Shown here one piece after another: positions 1 through 7,548 of a stretch of DNA of 41,701 nt (position 1 is its first letter; each line of letters starts with the position of its first letter). A program made the position numbers and the translations under genes. The notes under the pieces were generated by a model. The model did no database searches and was not told the origin of the DNA. It was given only the letters and a program-made list of their open reading frames with translations. Where the stretch lies: the NCBI GenBank assembly GCA_012719395.1, contig JAAYAL010000055.1, positions 1 to 41,701 of the forward strand. Direction: 5' to 3'. The DNA is from Gaiellales bacterium. GTDB taxonomy: Bacteria; Actinomycetota; Thermoleophilia; RBG-16-64-13.

Positions 1-126
1 GCCGCCATCCGCCGCTTCATCGACGGCTGGAACGAGCGCTGTCACCCCTTCACCTGGACCAAGCAACCAGACGACATCCTCTGTCACGCGAGACCGCGTA
101 AGAGGACTTCAGACGCAGGACACTAG
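1..126 (+). CDS. IS630-family transposase, C-terminal end (partial)
   Basis: The window opens inside a reading frame that gives 41 residues before TAG at 124-126. It contains FIDGWNERCHPFTWTK followed by DDIL, the usual C-terminal tail of IS630/Tc1-mariner-type DDE transposases, which lies just after the last catalytic acidic residue. Only this tail is visible, so it cannot be said whether the element upstream is intact. No terminal inverted repeat was identified in the bases after the stop. The thiolase promoter begins about 90 bases downstream, so the element ends close to a host operon. Confidence 0.75.
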   Translation, partial: AAIRRFIDGWNERCHPFTWTKQPDDILCHARPRKRTSDAGH

Positions 127-211
127 TTGTGGCATTGCGGTGCCTGGACCGGTCTCGGGCGTGACTATGGTCAACCCAAGGCCATCTGTCGTAGTGCACC
201 GCTTGTTGCCT

Positions 212-220
212 TGATACAAT
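212..220 (+). promoter_or_regulatory. Extended -10 promoter for the thiolase operon
   Basis: TGA followed by TACAAT (215-220) forms an extended -10 element. No good -35 is seen 16-18 bp upstream. The start point would fall near 227, giving a leader of about 54 nt before the ATG at 281 with its AGGAGGAG ribosome site. The same TTGATACAAT string recurs before acpP (27552-27561), which supports it as a real promoter word in this genome. Confidence 0.55.
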
Positions 221-280
221 AGGTGCCCGCATATCCCCCGGGACACGCATGTGTGCGCTGCTCACACAGGAGGAGAGTCT

Positions 281-1462
281 ATGCCGTCTAAAGATGTAGC
301 AATCATCGGAGTAGGGCAGAGTAGCTTCGTGAGAGGCTATGAAGGCTCCATCAAGGAGCTGGCCTTCGAAGCCTTCCGCGAAGCCATGCAGGACGCTAAG
401 ATCACGCAGAAGGACGTGGATGCCAGCATCTTCTGCTCCGCGCCCGAGTATGACAAGCAGCGGTCCCCCGCGGGCGTCATGGCTGAATACCTCGGCCTCA
501 TCCCCCAGCCCACCTTCTACCTGGAGAATGTCTGCTCCTCCAGCAGCCAGGGCGTCAAAGTCGCCTACAGTATGATCAAAGCCGGGCTGCATGACCTGGT
601 CGTGGTCTGCGGCTTCCAGAAAATGTCCGAGATCTCGTCCGCCGAGTCTCAGGAGCGCATGGGTCGCGGCGCGGACATCCAGTGGGAATCGCCTTTCGGC
701 ACCATGATGCCCGGCTACTACGCGCTGTATGCGCAGGCCTACATGGCCGCCAACGGCCTCACCCTGGATGACCTGATGAGTGTTCGCATCAAGTCCGGCA
801 CCTACGGCCAGATCAACGAGCGCGCCGTCTACCGCAAGGGTGTAAGCGCGGCCGACTTTGATCCCACCAACGAGAAGGCCCGCATGTGGGGCCCGGTGGC
901 TTCCCCGCTGCGCGTGGGCGATTGCTGCGCCAATGCGGACGGCAGCTCCTGCATCATCCTGGCCAGCGCGGACAGGGCCAAGGCTCTGTGCGAGAAGCCC
1001 ATCTGGATCATGGGTCTCGGCGCGGCCTCCGCAGCCGTCAACATGCCGGGCCGCCCGGACTTCACCAAGGGACTGCAGGGACCACACCTGGCTTCGGCTG
1101 AGGCCTACAAGATGGCCGGCATCACCGCCGCCGATGTCGATGTGGCCGAGGTGCACGACTGCTTCACCATCGCCGAGATCATGGCCTACGAGGGCTTGGG
1201 CTTCGCGCCGGTGGGTGACGGCAAGCAGCTGATCCGTGACAAGGAAACGTACAAGGAAGGCCGTATCCCGGTCAACGTTGACGGCGGCCTGCTCTCCAAG
1301 GGTCACCCGGTAGGCGCCACCGGCGGCTCCCAGATGAGGACCATCGTTCTGCAGTTGCGTGGGGAAGCCGGTCCCATGCAGGTGAAGGACCCCGAAATCG
1401 GCCTCGTCCACAACGTGGGTGGCGTTGGCCTGTACAGCAACGTCACGATCCTGGGGAGGTAG
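281..1462 (+). CDS. Thiolase family protein (SCP2/acetyl-CoA acetyltransferase type)
   Basis: The 393-residue protein has the thiolase fold hallmarks: nucleophilic Cys85 in NVCSSSS, the HDCFT segment near residue 294, and the C-terminal GHPVGATGG loop that carries the active-site His. It most resembles the SCP2/lipid-transfer-like thiolases that act on acyl-CoA with a DUF35 partner rather than classical FadA. The start is ATG 281 because AGGAGGAG lies 6-13 nt before it; an in-frame GTG at 251 lacks a ribosome site. The next gene encodes a DUF35 protein starting 3 nt after the stop. In archaea such a thiolase works in a complex with HMG-CoA synthase held together by DUF35. No HMG-CoA synthase is present here, so the substrate is unknown: beta-oxidation-like cleavage or condensation are both possible. 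Confidence 0.9.
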   Translation: MPSKDVAIIGVGQSSFVRGYEGSIKELAFEAFREAMQDAKITQKDVDASIFCSAPEYDKQRSPAGVMAEYLGLIPQPTFYLENVCSSSSQGVKVAYSMIKAGLHDLVVVCGFQKMSEISSAESQERMGRGADIQWESPFGTMMPGYYALYAQAYMAANGLTLDDLMSVRIKSGTYGQINERAVYRKGVSAADFDPTNEKARMWGPVASPLRVGDCCANADGSSCIILASADRAKALCEKPIWIMGLGAASAAVNMPGRPDFTKGLQGPHLASAEAYKMAGITAADVDVAEVHDCFTIAEIMAYEGLGFAPVGDGKQLIRDKETYKEGRIPVNVDGGLLSKGHPVGATGGSQMRTIVLQLRGEAGPMQVKDPEIGLVHNVGGVGLYSNVTILGR

Positions 1463-1465
1463 ACG

Positions 1466-1879
1466 ATGGGATTTGAGAAATTCGGTCGCCGGAGTTTCAT
1501 GGCTGCCACCAAGGTGGCGCCTTTCGTTGACTTCTTGGCGGAAGGCAAGATCATGGGCTCGGTTTGCAGGGACTGCGGGGCCAAGGCCTTCCCGCCGCGT
1601 TCGGATTGCGTGGCCTGCCTGTCCCCCAACGTTGATTGGTTCGAGATGCCGAACAAGGGCACGCTCGCAACCTTCTCCACTCTGCAGTACGCACCGGTGG
1701 GCTTCGAAGCCGACGCGCCATACACCTTGGGCTTGGTGGAGTTCCCCGATGGGCTGAAGCTGTTTGCCCGTCTGGCCGAGGACACCAACCTGGATGATGT
1801 CAAGGTTGGCATGGATGTGACCGTGCGCACGAAGGAGTATGACGACGGCCAGCTGTCCTTTGAGATAGTCAAGGCCTAG
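1466..1879 (+). CDS. DUF35 OB-fold / zinc-ribbon acyl-CoA binding protein
   Basis: This 137-residue protein has a rubredoxin-like zinc ribbon (Cys34, Cys37, Cys48, Cys51 in a CxxC-x10-CxxC layout) followed by an OB-fold region from about residue 60 on (GTLATFSTLQYAP, later VRTKEYDDGQLSFEIVKA). This is the DUF35 architecture known to bind CoA-thioesters and scaffold thiolases. It begins 3 nt after the thiolase stop and its Shine-Dalgarno (GGGAGGT) lies in the thiolase's last codons, so the pair is translationally linked and probably forms one complex. The transcript ends at the hairpin at 1908-1937. Confidence 0.9.
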   Translation: MGFEKFGRRSFMAATKVAPFVDFLAEGKIMGSVCRDCGAKAFPPRSDCVACLSPNVDWFEMPNKGTLATFSTLQYAPVGFEADAPYTLGLVEFPDGLKLFARLAEDTNLDDVKVGMDVTVRTKEYDDGQLSFEIVKA

Positions 1880-1907
1880 GGTCAGCCTCAGGGCAATTGT
1901 GCGATCT

Positions 1908-1937
1908 CCCCGGGGGAGGCTGAGGCCTCCCCCGGGG
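1908..1937. terminator. Strong hairpin terminator after the thiolase/DUF35 operon
   Basis: A 13-bp perfect GC-rich stem (CCCCGGGGGAGGC / GCCTCCCCCGGGG) with a TGAG loop is followed by CTTTCT. It lies 28 nt after the DUF35 stop. The following gene is on the opposite strand and ends at 2038, so the hairpin separates convergent transcription units. Confidence 0.8.
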
Positions 1938-2037
1938 CTTTCTCAGGGGTAAGGGGCGCTGCGGCGCCCCAGTGCCTGTACTGCTGCGCTATTGGTGATG
2001 CTGCGCCTGGAGCGGGGCAGCGGGTGGCGCCCGCGCC

Positions 2038-3171
2038 TCAGCCGCGATGCAGCGTCACCAGCATCACCTCGCGGTGGGAGAACAACCGGAAGCGCAGGGG
2101 CCAGGGCCCCGACTCGGCCACGCCGCACGTGATGACCTGATAGCGCAGGCGGTCGCCCTCCTCCTCGGCGGTCGAGCCCCAGAGGTAGCGATCGCCGTGC
2201 ATGGGGAGCAGGTTCAGAGGCAGTCGGCCGCGCTCGGTGTTGCTGAGGAGGGGCCCAATGATGGGCAGGCGCCACTGCCCGCCGTGGGTGTGGCCGGACA
2301 GATTGAGGTCCCAGGAGATCTGATCCACGGCTCGCCAGTCACCATCCGGTGGGAGCAGGGCGGCATCGGTGGTCACCCTCGTCTGGTTCTCGAGATCCAG
2401 GGGGCGGTGTGTCACCGCCACCACGAAGTCCGTATCCTCGTTCATTCCGGCCGGGAAAGCGCCCCACTCCGGCCACGTGCTGCCGCCTGTGGCGTAGGGG
2501 CGGCGGGACCAATCGGAGAGCCAGAGGTGGTCCCCGCCACGATCCAGGCGCACCGCCGGGTAGATGGGTCGGGCGCCGGCCGCCTCCAGCTCGGTCACTG
2601 CGGGACTCCCCGGAGTGGGGTAGAAGCTGTAGGTCCCGGATCCCTCGTAATTGCCGAGCACGAAGTAGCAGGGGGCGCGGGCGCAGAGGCCGCGTACCAG
2701 CTCAGCAGCGGGCACGAAGGCGGCGGCATCGCGTGTGCCGCGCTCGATCACGTAGTCGCCGGCCAGCACGGCTACATCCCAGCGCTCATCGTCCAGCAGC
2801 TGTAGGAGTTCTGCTTGGCCATCTCCGAACCGGTGTGAGTGCAGGTCTGCCAGGAGCAGGATGGTGTAGCCGTCCAACCCGGGGGGAAGATCAGGGTAGG
2901 CGAGGTCCACACGTGAGAGGGAGACGGGAGGGTCGGTCCAGGTCACTGCGGCCGGCCCCGCCATCAGCAGGCAGATCAGCACCACCAGCCCCGCCACGGC
3001 GTTCCGCCGCCGCCGCGTTCGTCCGGCATGATGCGCCGGCGCCTCGCCAACGACGTGCTGGTGCCAGGTACCGGCTGCGCTGCCGTGGGCTCGGTCAAGG
3101 CCGCCGGCCGCCACGCCTCCGGGGTGCCGCCTGCCGGGCCCTGCATGGCGGGGTCTGCGACGTGAGACCAT
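2038..3171 (-). CDS. Membrane-anchored metallophosphoesterase (YkuE-like)
   Basis: Calcineurin-like phosphoesterase of 377 residues. A hydrophobic segment at about 57-78 suggests an N-terminal membrane anchor with the enzyme outside. The metal-site motifs appear in order: DLH at 109-111, GD at 138-139, GN at 173-174, an isolated TH in VAVTHRP, and GHTHGGQ near the C-terminus. The family's GNH[D/E] motif reads GNYE here (Tyr175), so the usual catalytic His is replaced. The Arg/His-rich stretch before the helix makes the exact start uncertain. The ATG used lies 3 nt after the stop of the FAH gene, with GGAGGAAG about 12 nt upstream, so the two are co-transcribed. Related YkuE proteins act on isoprenoid or lipid phosphates; the substrate here cannot be told. 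Confidence 0.85.
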   Translation of the reverse strand: MVSRRRPRHAGPGRRHPGGVAAGGLDRAHGSAAGTWHQHVVGEAPAHHAGRTRRRRNAVAGLVVLICLLMAGPAAVTWTDPPVSLSRVDLAYPDLPPGLDGYTILLLADLHSHRFGDGQAELLQLLDDERWDVAVLAGDYVIERGTRDAAAFVPAAELVRGLCARAPCYFVLGNYEGSGTYSFYPTPGSPAVTELEAAGARPIYPAVRLDRGGDHLWLSDWSRRPYATGGSTWPEWGAFPAGMNEDTDFVVAVTHRPLDLENQTRVTTDAALLPPDGDWRAVDQISWDLNLSGHTHGGQWRLPIIGPLLSNTERGRLPLNLLPMHGDRYLWGSTAEEEGDRLRYQVITCGVAESGPWPLRFRLFSHREVMLVTLHRG

Positions 3172-3174
3172 CGC

Positions 3175-4068
3175 CTAGACCGGCTCTTCCTCCACCAGCC
3201 GGCTCACCAGCCGTCCCAGGCCGTCGACCTCGACCACGACCTCGTCACCGGCCTTCAACCACACTCGTTCCTCCTTCATGCCCAGGATCACACCCTGCGG
3301 GGTGCCGGTGGAGATGACGTCACCGGGTTCGAGCGTCATGTAGCGGCTGACGTAGCTGATGAGCTCGGCCACGGAGAAGATCATATCGGCTGTGGTGGAA
3401 TTCTGACGTATGGCGCCGTTGACAAAGGAGCGGACTCCCAAGGCCTGGGGATCGGGTACGTGGTCTGCGGTGACGAGGTAGGGACCCAGCGGCATGAACT
3501 TGTCCAGCGTCTTTCCCAGCAGCCACTGGCTGGAGAGAAACTGCAGGTCGCGGCAGCTCAGGTCGTTGGCGCAGCAGTAGCCCATCACACACGAGAGGGC
3601 TTGGTCCGGGGGGACCATTCTGGCGCGCCGGCCTATCACCACCGCCAACTCCGCTTCGTAGTCATAGCGGACCGCGTTGCGGGGCAGTGGCACCTTTTCA
3701 CCGGAGCCGGCGAGTGCATTGTTGAACTTTGAGAAGAGAACGGGTTGCTCCGGGATGGTGGCGTTGGTCTCGGCCGCATGCCCGCGATAGTTGAGACCAA
3801 TGAGGATGAGCTTCTGCGGGTGCGGCACCACGGGTGCCAGAGTGAGTGCGCCCTCGGGGACGCCGAGCGCGCCGAGCCTGGGGAGCAGCTTCTCCAGCCG
3901 GCGGAGAGGGGTCAGCGCGTCCAGGCCGGCCGCGTACATGGCGGCGGGCGTGGTGGGAACCGATACCAGTCCTCCGACGTGGGCGGCACGCGGCACGCTG
4001 AACACCAGGCCGTTGTGCTTGAGGCCCAGTTCCAGGCCGGTGCCCTTGCGGTAGCAGAGGAGTATCAC
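3175..4068 (-). CDS. Fumarylacetoacetate hydrolase (FAH) family protein
   Basis: The 297-residue protein shows the FAH fold: GLNYRGHAAE at the domain entry, the metal-binding acidic pair in RYDYEAELAVVIG, a further acidic ligand in CCANDLSCRD, the KTLDKFMPLGPYLVT stretch and the C-terminal ISTGTPQGV loop. Family members hydrolyse C-C bonds in beta-diketo acids, decarboxylate oxaloacetate or hydrate/isomerise dienoates; motifs alone do not choose between these. The start is GTG 4066-4068, preceded by GGAGTG 6 nt upstream. It is divergent from the GntR gene across a 134-bp control region, which fits a substrate operon controlled by that regulator. Confidence 0.9.
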   Translation of the reverse strand: MILLCYRKGTGLELGLKHNGLVFSVPRAAHVGGLVSVPTTPAAMYAAGLDALTPLRRLEKLLPRLGALGVPEGALTLAPVVPHPQKLILIGLNYRGHAAETNATIPEQPVLFSKFNNALAGSGEKVPLPRNAVRYDYEAELAVVIGRRARMVPPDQALSCVMGYCCANDLSCRDLQFLSSQWLLGKTLDKFMPLGPYLVTADHVPDPQALGVRSFVNGAIRQNSTTADMIFSVAELISYVSRYMTLEPGDVISTGTPQGVILGMKEERVWLKAGDEVVVEVDGLGRLVSRLVEEEPV

Positions 4069-4091
4069 GGCACACTCCGATCAGTTAAAGA

Positions 4092-4112
4092 GCCGATATT
4101 TAGAGCATCGGC
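4092..4112. promoter_or_regulatory. Inverted repeat in the FAH/gntR divergent region
   Basis: GCCGAT (4092-4097) and ATCGGC (4107-4112) are perfect 6-bp arms separated by 9 bp. The element lies 24-44 bp upstream of the FAH start codon and upstream of the gntR -10 box. It is a possible regulator site for the FAH-phosphoesterase operon; short repeats of this size can also occur by chance. Confidence 0.3.
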
Positions 4113-4135
4113 CTCGCGCTGCTTGTAAAACATCG

Positions 4136-4141
4136 TATAAT
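4136..4141 (+). promoter_or_regulatory. TATAAT -10 box of the gntR-xdhC-yqeB operon
   Basis: Perfect TATAAT. The -35 position (about 4113-4118) is TCGCGC, a poor match, suggesting an activator-dependent or weak promoter. Predicted start point is about 4148, inside the palindrome at 4148-4163. Confidence 0.6.
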
Positions 4142-4147
4142 ACAGCC

Positions 4148-4163
4148 CGGTTTCCAGAAACCG
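4148..4163. promoter_or_regulatory. 16-bp perfect palindrome, likely GntR operator
   Basis: CGGTTTC-CA-GAAACCG is a perfect palindrome with 7-bp arms. It begins 7 bp after the TATAAT box and therefore covers the predicted transcription start. GntR/FadR-family dimers bind short palindromes of this kind, and the first gene downstream is a GntR regulator, so autoregulation is the simple reading. Confidence 0.55.
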
Positions 4164-4202
4164 CAGGAAGGATAGCAACGTCGGAGGCGGGCGAAGAGGG
4201 TT

Positions 4203-4910
4203 ATGGGGGATCAGAGCGGTGAGATGGCCGTGCCGCAGGGGGGAGGTGCCAGGACGGGTGATGCGGTGGCGGCTCGAGTCTTGGGTCTACTCAAGGCGCG
4301 GCGCGCGGTGCCCGGGGAGAGGCTGGGGGACGAGCGCCAGCTGGCCGCCGAACTGGGTGTGTCCCGCGCGGGGTTGAGGGACGCGTTGCTGCTTCTGCGT
4401 GCAGCGGGTGTGCTGGAACTGCGGGCCGGTAGCAAGGGTGGTGTGTTCTACCGACCCCAGCCGGTTCGGGCTCTGGCGGGGGTCTTGGAGAGTCATGCCG
4501 GGTTGTTGGGCTTGACGGCGGACCAGGTGAAGGAAGCCTGGGTTGAGGTGGAGGCGGTCTTGGCTTCGCTCGCGGCGTGGCGGGCCGATGAGGGTCAGAA
4601 GGAGGCCGTGCTGCGGGCGGCCGGTCGTGGCGCCCTCCGCCCCGGCCGTCCAGGGCACACGCGGCAATCGGATGAGTTCCACGAGGCAGTGGCGGCGGCT
4701 GCGCGCAGCCCGGTATTGGCGCTGGTGTCGGACGCGCTGGGAGAGCTCGATGCTCGAGCCGGCGCTGCTCGCAGGAGGCAGTCGACGGACGTCAGCGTGG
4801 TCTACAGCCACGCCCACATCGCCGATGCCATCAGGGCCGGAGACGATCGGGAGGCGGCACGGCGCATCCGCTTCCACCTGGGAGAGACGAGAAAAAGGGA
4901 GGAGCAGTGA
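4203..4910 (+). CDS. GntR family (FadR/FCD type) transcriptional regulator
   Basis: The 235-residue regulator has an N-terminal winged helix (about residues 20-80; LGDERQLAAELGVSRAGLRDALLLLRAAGVLEL is the helix-turn-helix region) and a C-terminal FCD ligand domain. The FCD metal/ligand residues are visible in DEFHEAV, HAHIADAI and RFHLGE. FCD ligands are usually small carboxylates bound with a metal. The stop overlaps the xdhC start (GTGA), so it is the first gene of a three-gene operon. The palindrome at 4148-4163 is the natural candidate operator. It may also control the divergent FAH gene. Confidence 0.9.
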   Translation: MGDQSGEMAVPQGGGARTGDAVAARVLGLLKARRAVPGERLGDERQLAAELGVSRAGLRDALLLLRAAGVLELRAGSKGGVFYRPQPVRALAGVLESHAGLLGLTADQVKEAWVEVEAVLASLAAWRADEGQKEAVLRAAGRGALRPGRPGHTRQSDEFHEAVAAAARSPVLALVSDALGELDARAGAARRRQSTDVSVVYSHAHIADAIRAGDDREAARRIRFHLGETRKREEQ

Positions 4911-5830
4911 CGTCTCAGGAGCTCTACAAGAGAATGAGTGAGCTGTCGGCGGTGGGGCAGCCCTTTGTGCTCGCCACCGTGGTGGAGGCATTTGGATCCA
5001 CGCCCCGCAAGGCCGGCGCCAAGATGATCGTGCTGCAGGATGGGAGCACCATTGACACGGTGGGCGGCGGCAAGGTGGAGCAGCAGGTCGTGGCCGATGC
5101 GCTGGAAGCGTTGGACAGGGGCATGTCACGCACCGTGAAGTATGAGCTGCGCACCACCGGCGAGCACGCCTTGGGCATGGAGTGCGGGGGAGAGACCACC
5201 GTGTTCCTGGAGGTCAATGTGCCGGAGCGGACGCTGGTGATCGCCGGGGCCGGGCACATCGCGCAGAAGCTGGCGCCTCTGGCCAAGCTCTTGGATTTCC
5301 ACGTGGTGGTGGTTGATGCTCGCCCCGAGTTCGCCACTCCCGAGGCCATCCCCGCGGCGGATGAGGTGATCTGCGACCATCCTGGGCGCATGCGCGAGCT
5401 GGTGCCTCTCAACGCCGGGAGCTACGTGGTGATCGTGACCCACGGTCACCTGCACGACAAGGACGCTCTGGAAGCGGTGATCGACTCCGACGCAGCCTAC
5501 ATCGGCATGATCGGTAGTCGCAACAAGGTTCGCTTCGTCCTGTCCAAGTTGCTGGAGGGGGGCGTGGCGCCGGAGAAGCTGGCCAGGGTCTACTCGCCCA
5601 TCGGGCTGGATCTGGGTGGCAACAAGCCGGCGGAGATCGCCGTCAGCATCATGGGCGAGATCATCGCCCTGCAGCATGACAAGCTGGACGCCCTTCGTTC
5701 CTTCCCCAACCCCCTCGTGGCGCAGGCCGCGGAGGGTGGGGCACCGCTGACGTTGATGCGTGAAGCGGGCCTGGCCGCCCAGGCCGGCGCCGGCGCGGGA
5801 TGTGGCGGTTGTGGGGAGAAGAAGGCGTGA
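4907..5830 (+). CDS. xdhC: XdhC/CoxF family molybdenum-hydroxylase maturation protein
   Basis: XdhC-type proteins bind molybdenum cofactor, promote its sulfuration and deliver it to xanthine dehydrogenase-like enzymes. The 307-residue protein has the N-terminal XdhC/CoxI domain (ATVVEAFGSTPRKAGAKM and GGGKVEQQV, about residues 23-70), a short linker, then a Rossmann domain (VIAGAGHIAQKLAPLAKLL from about 110) ending in MIGSRNKV and IGLDLGGNKPAEIAVSI. The C-terminus ends CGGCGEKKA, an unusual cysteine pair. It starts with GTG overlapping the gntR stop and its own stop overlaps the yqeB GTG, so the three genes are translationally coupled. No molybdenum hydroxylase subunits are in the window. 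Confidence 0.9.
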   Translation: MTSQELYKRMSELSAVGQPFVLATVVEAFGSTPRKAGAKMIVLQDGSTIDTVGGGKVEQQVVADALEALDRGMSRTVKYELRTTGEHALGMECGGETTVFLEVNVPERTLVIAGAGHIAQKLAPLAKLLDFHVVVVDARPEFATPEAIPAADEVICDHPGRMRELVPLNAGSYVVIVTHGHLHDKDALEAVIDSDAAYIGMIGSRNKVRFVLSKLLEGGVAPEKLARVYSPIGLDLGGNKPAEIAVSIMGEIIALQHDKLDALRSFPNPLVAQAAEGGAPLTLMREAGLAAQAGAGAGCGGCGEKKA

Positions 5831-6645
5831 GCGCGCGGCCGCTGGCATTCATCAAGGGTGCCGGCGATCTGGCCACGGGCGTGGCGTTGCGCCTGTGGCG
5901 GGCCGGATTCGCGGTGGTCATGACCGAGATAGAGCAGCCCACGCCGGTGCGGCGCACGGTCTCATTTGCGGAGGCCGTGTACGACGGCGAAGCACAGGTG
6001 GAGGGCGTCACCGCCGTGCTGGCGGAAGATGCGACAGAGGCAGCGCGGCTGGCCGGGCAGCGTGTAGTGGCCGTGGTGGTGGACCCGGAGGCGGCGTCGC
6101 GGGAAGGGTTGAAGCCTCAGCTGGTGGTGGACGCCATCATCGCCAAGCGGAACGTGGGTACCACCATGCAGGATGCCCCGGCGGTGGTGGCCTTGGGCCC
6201 CGGCTTCTACGCCGGGCGCGACTGCCACGCCGTGGTGGAGACCATGCGGGGCCATACCCTGGGCCGGGTGATCTGGCAGGGAGAAGCCATCCCCAACACG
6301 GGCATCCCGGGTGAGATCGGGGGCAAGGGGGCAGAGCGGGTGCTGCGGGCGCCGGGCGCCGGCGTGTTCCGGGCCACGGCTCAGATCGGGGACGTGGTCA
6401 GCGCGGGGCAGATCGTGGGCTACGTGGGCGATTTGCCGCTGGTCTCTACCTTGGACGGCGTGCTGCGCGGCCTGCTGCGCTCGGGCCTGGAGGTGACGCA
6501 CGGATTCAAGACCGGCGACGTCGACCCTCGGGCTGTCCCCGAGCACTGCCTGACGGCATCTGACAAGGCGCTGGCCGTGGGCGGTGGCGTGCTGGAGGCG
6601 GCGTGCGCGCTGCTGGGTGGCGTCCACTTCGGGGAGCAGGCGTAG
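5827..6645 (+). CDS. yqeB: YqeB-like (EF2563 family) selenium-dependent molybdenum hydroxylase accessory protein
   Basis: This 272-residue protein starts with FIKGAGDLATGVALRLWRAGF, a Rossmann-like GxGD motif, and continues with TEIEQPTPVRRTVSFAEAVY, typical of the YqeB/EF2563 family. Family members occur with selenium-dependent molybdenum hydroxylases and are thought to act in maturation of the labile selenium-containing cofactor; the biochemical step is not established. The C-terminal half (VLRAPGAGVFRATAQIGDVVSAGQIVGYVG) resembles a biotinyl-lipoyl-like beta-barrel. I chose GTG 5827, which overlaps the xdhC stop as GTGA and follows GGGGAGAAGAAGG. The gene suggests the cell uses a selenium- or sulfur-modified Mo hydroxylase encoded elsewhere. 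Confidence 0.85.
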   Translation: MSARPLAFIKGAGDLATGVALRLWRAGFAVVMTEIEQPTPVRRTVSFAEAVYDGEAQVEGVTAVLAEDATEAARLAGQRVVAVVVDPEAASREGLKPQLVVDAIIAKRNVGTTMQDAPAVVALGPGFYAGRDCHAVVETMRGHTLGRVIWQGEAIPNTGIPGEIGGKGAERVLRAPGAGVFRATAQIGDVVSAGQIVGYVGDLPLVSTLDGVLRGLLRSGLEVTHGFKTGDVDPRAVPEHCLTASDKALAVGGGVLEAACALLGGVHFGEQA

Positions 6646-6691
6646 ACTCCTCGGCCGGGTCTGCTCTGGGCATGGGGCCGGTGGCGCCGGG

Positions 6692-7450
6692 TCAACTGCC
6701 GCGGGGCTGGGCGGCAAGGAAACAGTCGGCCGCCCGCCGCCACGGCGTGGGGTTGGTCCACATGAGCGGGTGGTTCCCGCGCGCGGCGAAATAGACGTGG
6801 CACGCGGGGATCTGTCGCGCCATGGAGAGGATCTGCTCGGGCAGATCCGGCATCACGCGGTCGGCCAGGCTGCCGGTGAGGAGCACCGGGCAGGAGATGG
6901 AGCCCAAGCGGCCCTGGTACCAATCGATGTCGCCCTGCTCGGCGCGGCGCAGGATGGCCTCCTGATCTGCGTCCACCACTTGGCGCCAGTCGTCACCGTG
7001 CGCATTGTGCCAGAATGCCACGAGGGCGGGGGAAGGTGTCCGCTGCCGCGCCACGATGTCGCGCAGCCACTGTTGGGGCAGCCGCTCCACCTGGCTGTCG
7101 GAGAGGAGGGCACGCACCGTCTCCGGGTGCGCCAGGGCCAGCTTGAGGGCAATGGCCGCCCCTCCGCTCTGTCCCACCACCAGGGCCGGGCCTTGATCCA
7201 GGTGCCGGATGAGGAAGGCGGTGTCCTCCACGCACTGCTCCCACCAGGTGGCCGGCCAGTGCGGCGCGCGCTCGGAGCGTCCGGTGCCCCAGAAATCCAG
7301 GCAGACGGTACGGTAGCGCTCCCCGAAGTGCTGGAGTTCCCCGTGGTGCATGGCGGCGGAGGAGGTGTCGCCCGGAAGCAGTAGCAGCAGGGGCCCTGTT
7401 CCCTTCTCCACGTAGTGAAGACGTCGGCCCATGCATTCGAAGAACGGCAC
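6692..7450 (-). CDS. Alpha/beta hydrolase
   Basis: A 252-residue alpha/beta-hydrolase fold protein with the nucleophile elbow GQSGGAA (Ser in VVGQSGG), an oxyanion-hole segment LLLPGDTSSA, the probable acid Asp in GSLADRVMPD and the catalytic His in RGNHPLMW. The start is GTG at 7448-7450, preceded by GGGAGGG 7 nt upstream; an upstream in-frame ATG at 7507 has no ribosome site. Substrate cannot be predicted. It converges with yqeB and is divergent from the histidine-rich gene at 7549; the short intergenic region holds a perfect 12-bp palindrome. Confidence 0.85.
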   Translation of the reverse strand: MPFFECMGRRLHYVEKGTGPLLLLLPGDTSSAAMHHGELQHFGERYRTVCLDFWGTGRSERAPHWPATWWEQCVEDTAFLIRHLDQGPALVVGQSGGAAIALKLALAHPETVRALLSDSQVERLPQQWLRDIVARQRTPSPALVAFWHNAHGDDWRQVVDADQEAILRRAEQGDIDWYQGRLGSISCPVLLTGSLADRVMPDLPEQILSMARQIPACHVYFAARGNHPLMWTNPTPWRRAADCFLAAQPRGS

Positions 7451-7493
7451 GGCGGTTCCCTCCCGGCCGGGGTGGTTTGCGGGCTCAGACCGC

Positions 7494-7505
7494 GGTAACG
7501 TTACC
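7494..7505. promoter_or_regulatory. 12-bp perfect palindrome between divergent genes
   Basis: GGTAACGTTACC sits in the 98-bp gap between the alpha/beta hydrolase (minus) and the gene at 7549 (plus). Several 12-bp palindromes are expected by chance in 41 kb, so only its position argues for an operator. Confidence 0.25.
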
Positions 7506-7548
7506 ACGCCTCCCGTGGGGGTCGCGGGTCCTTCTGAAGGAGACGGCT

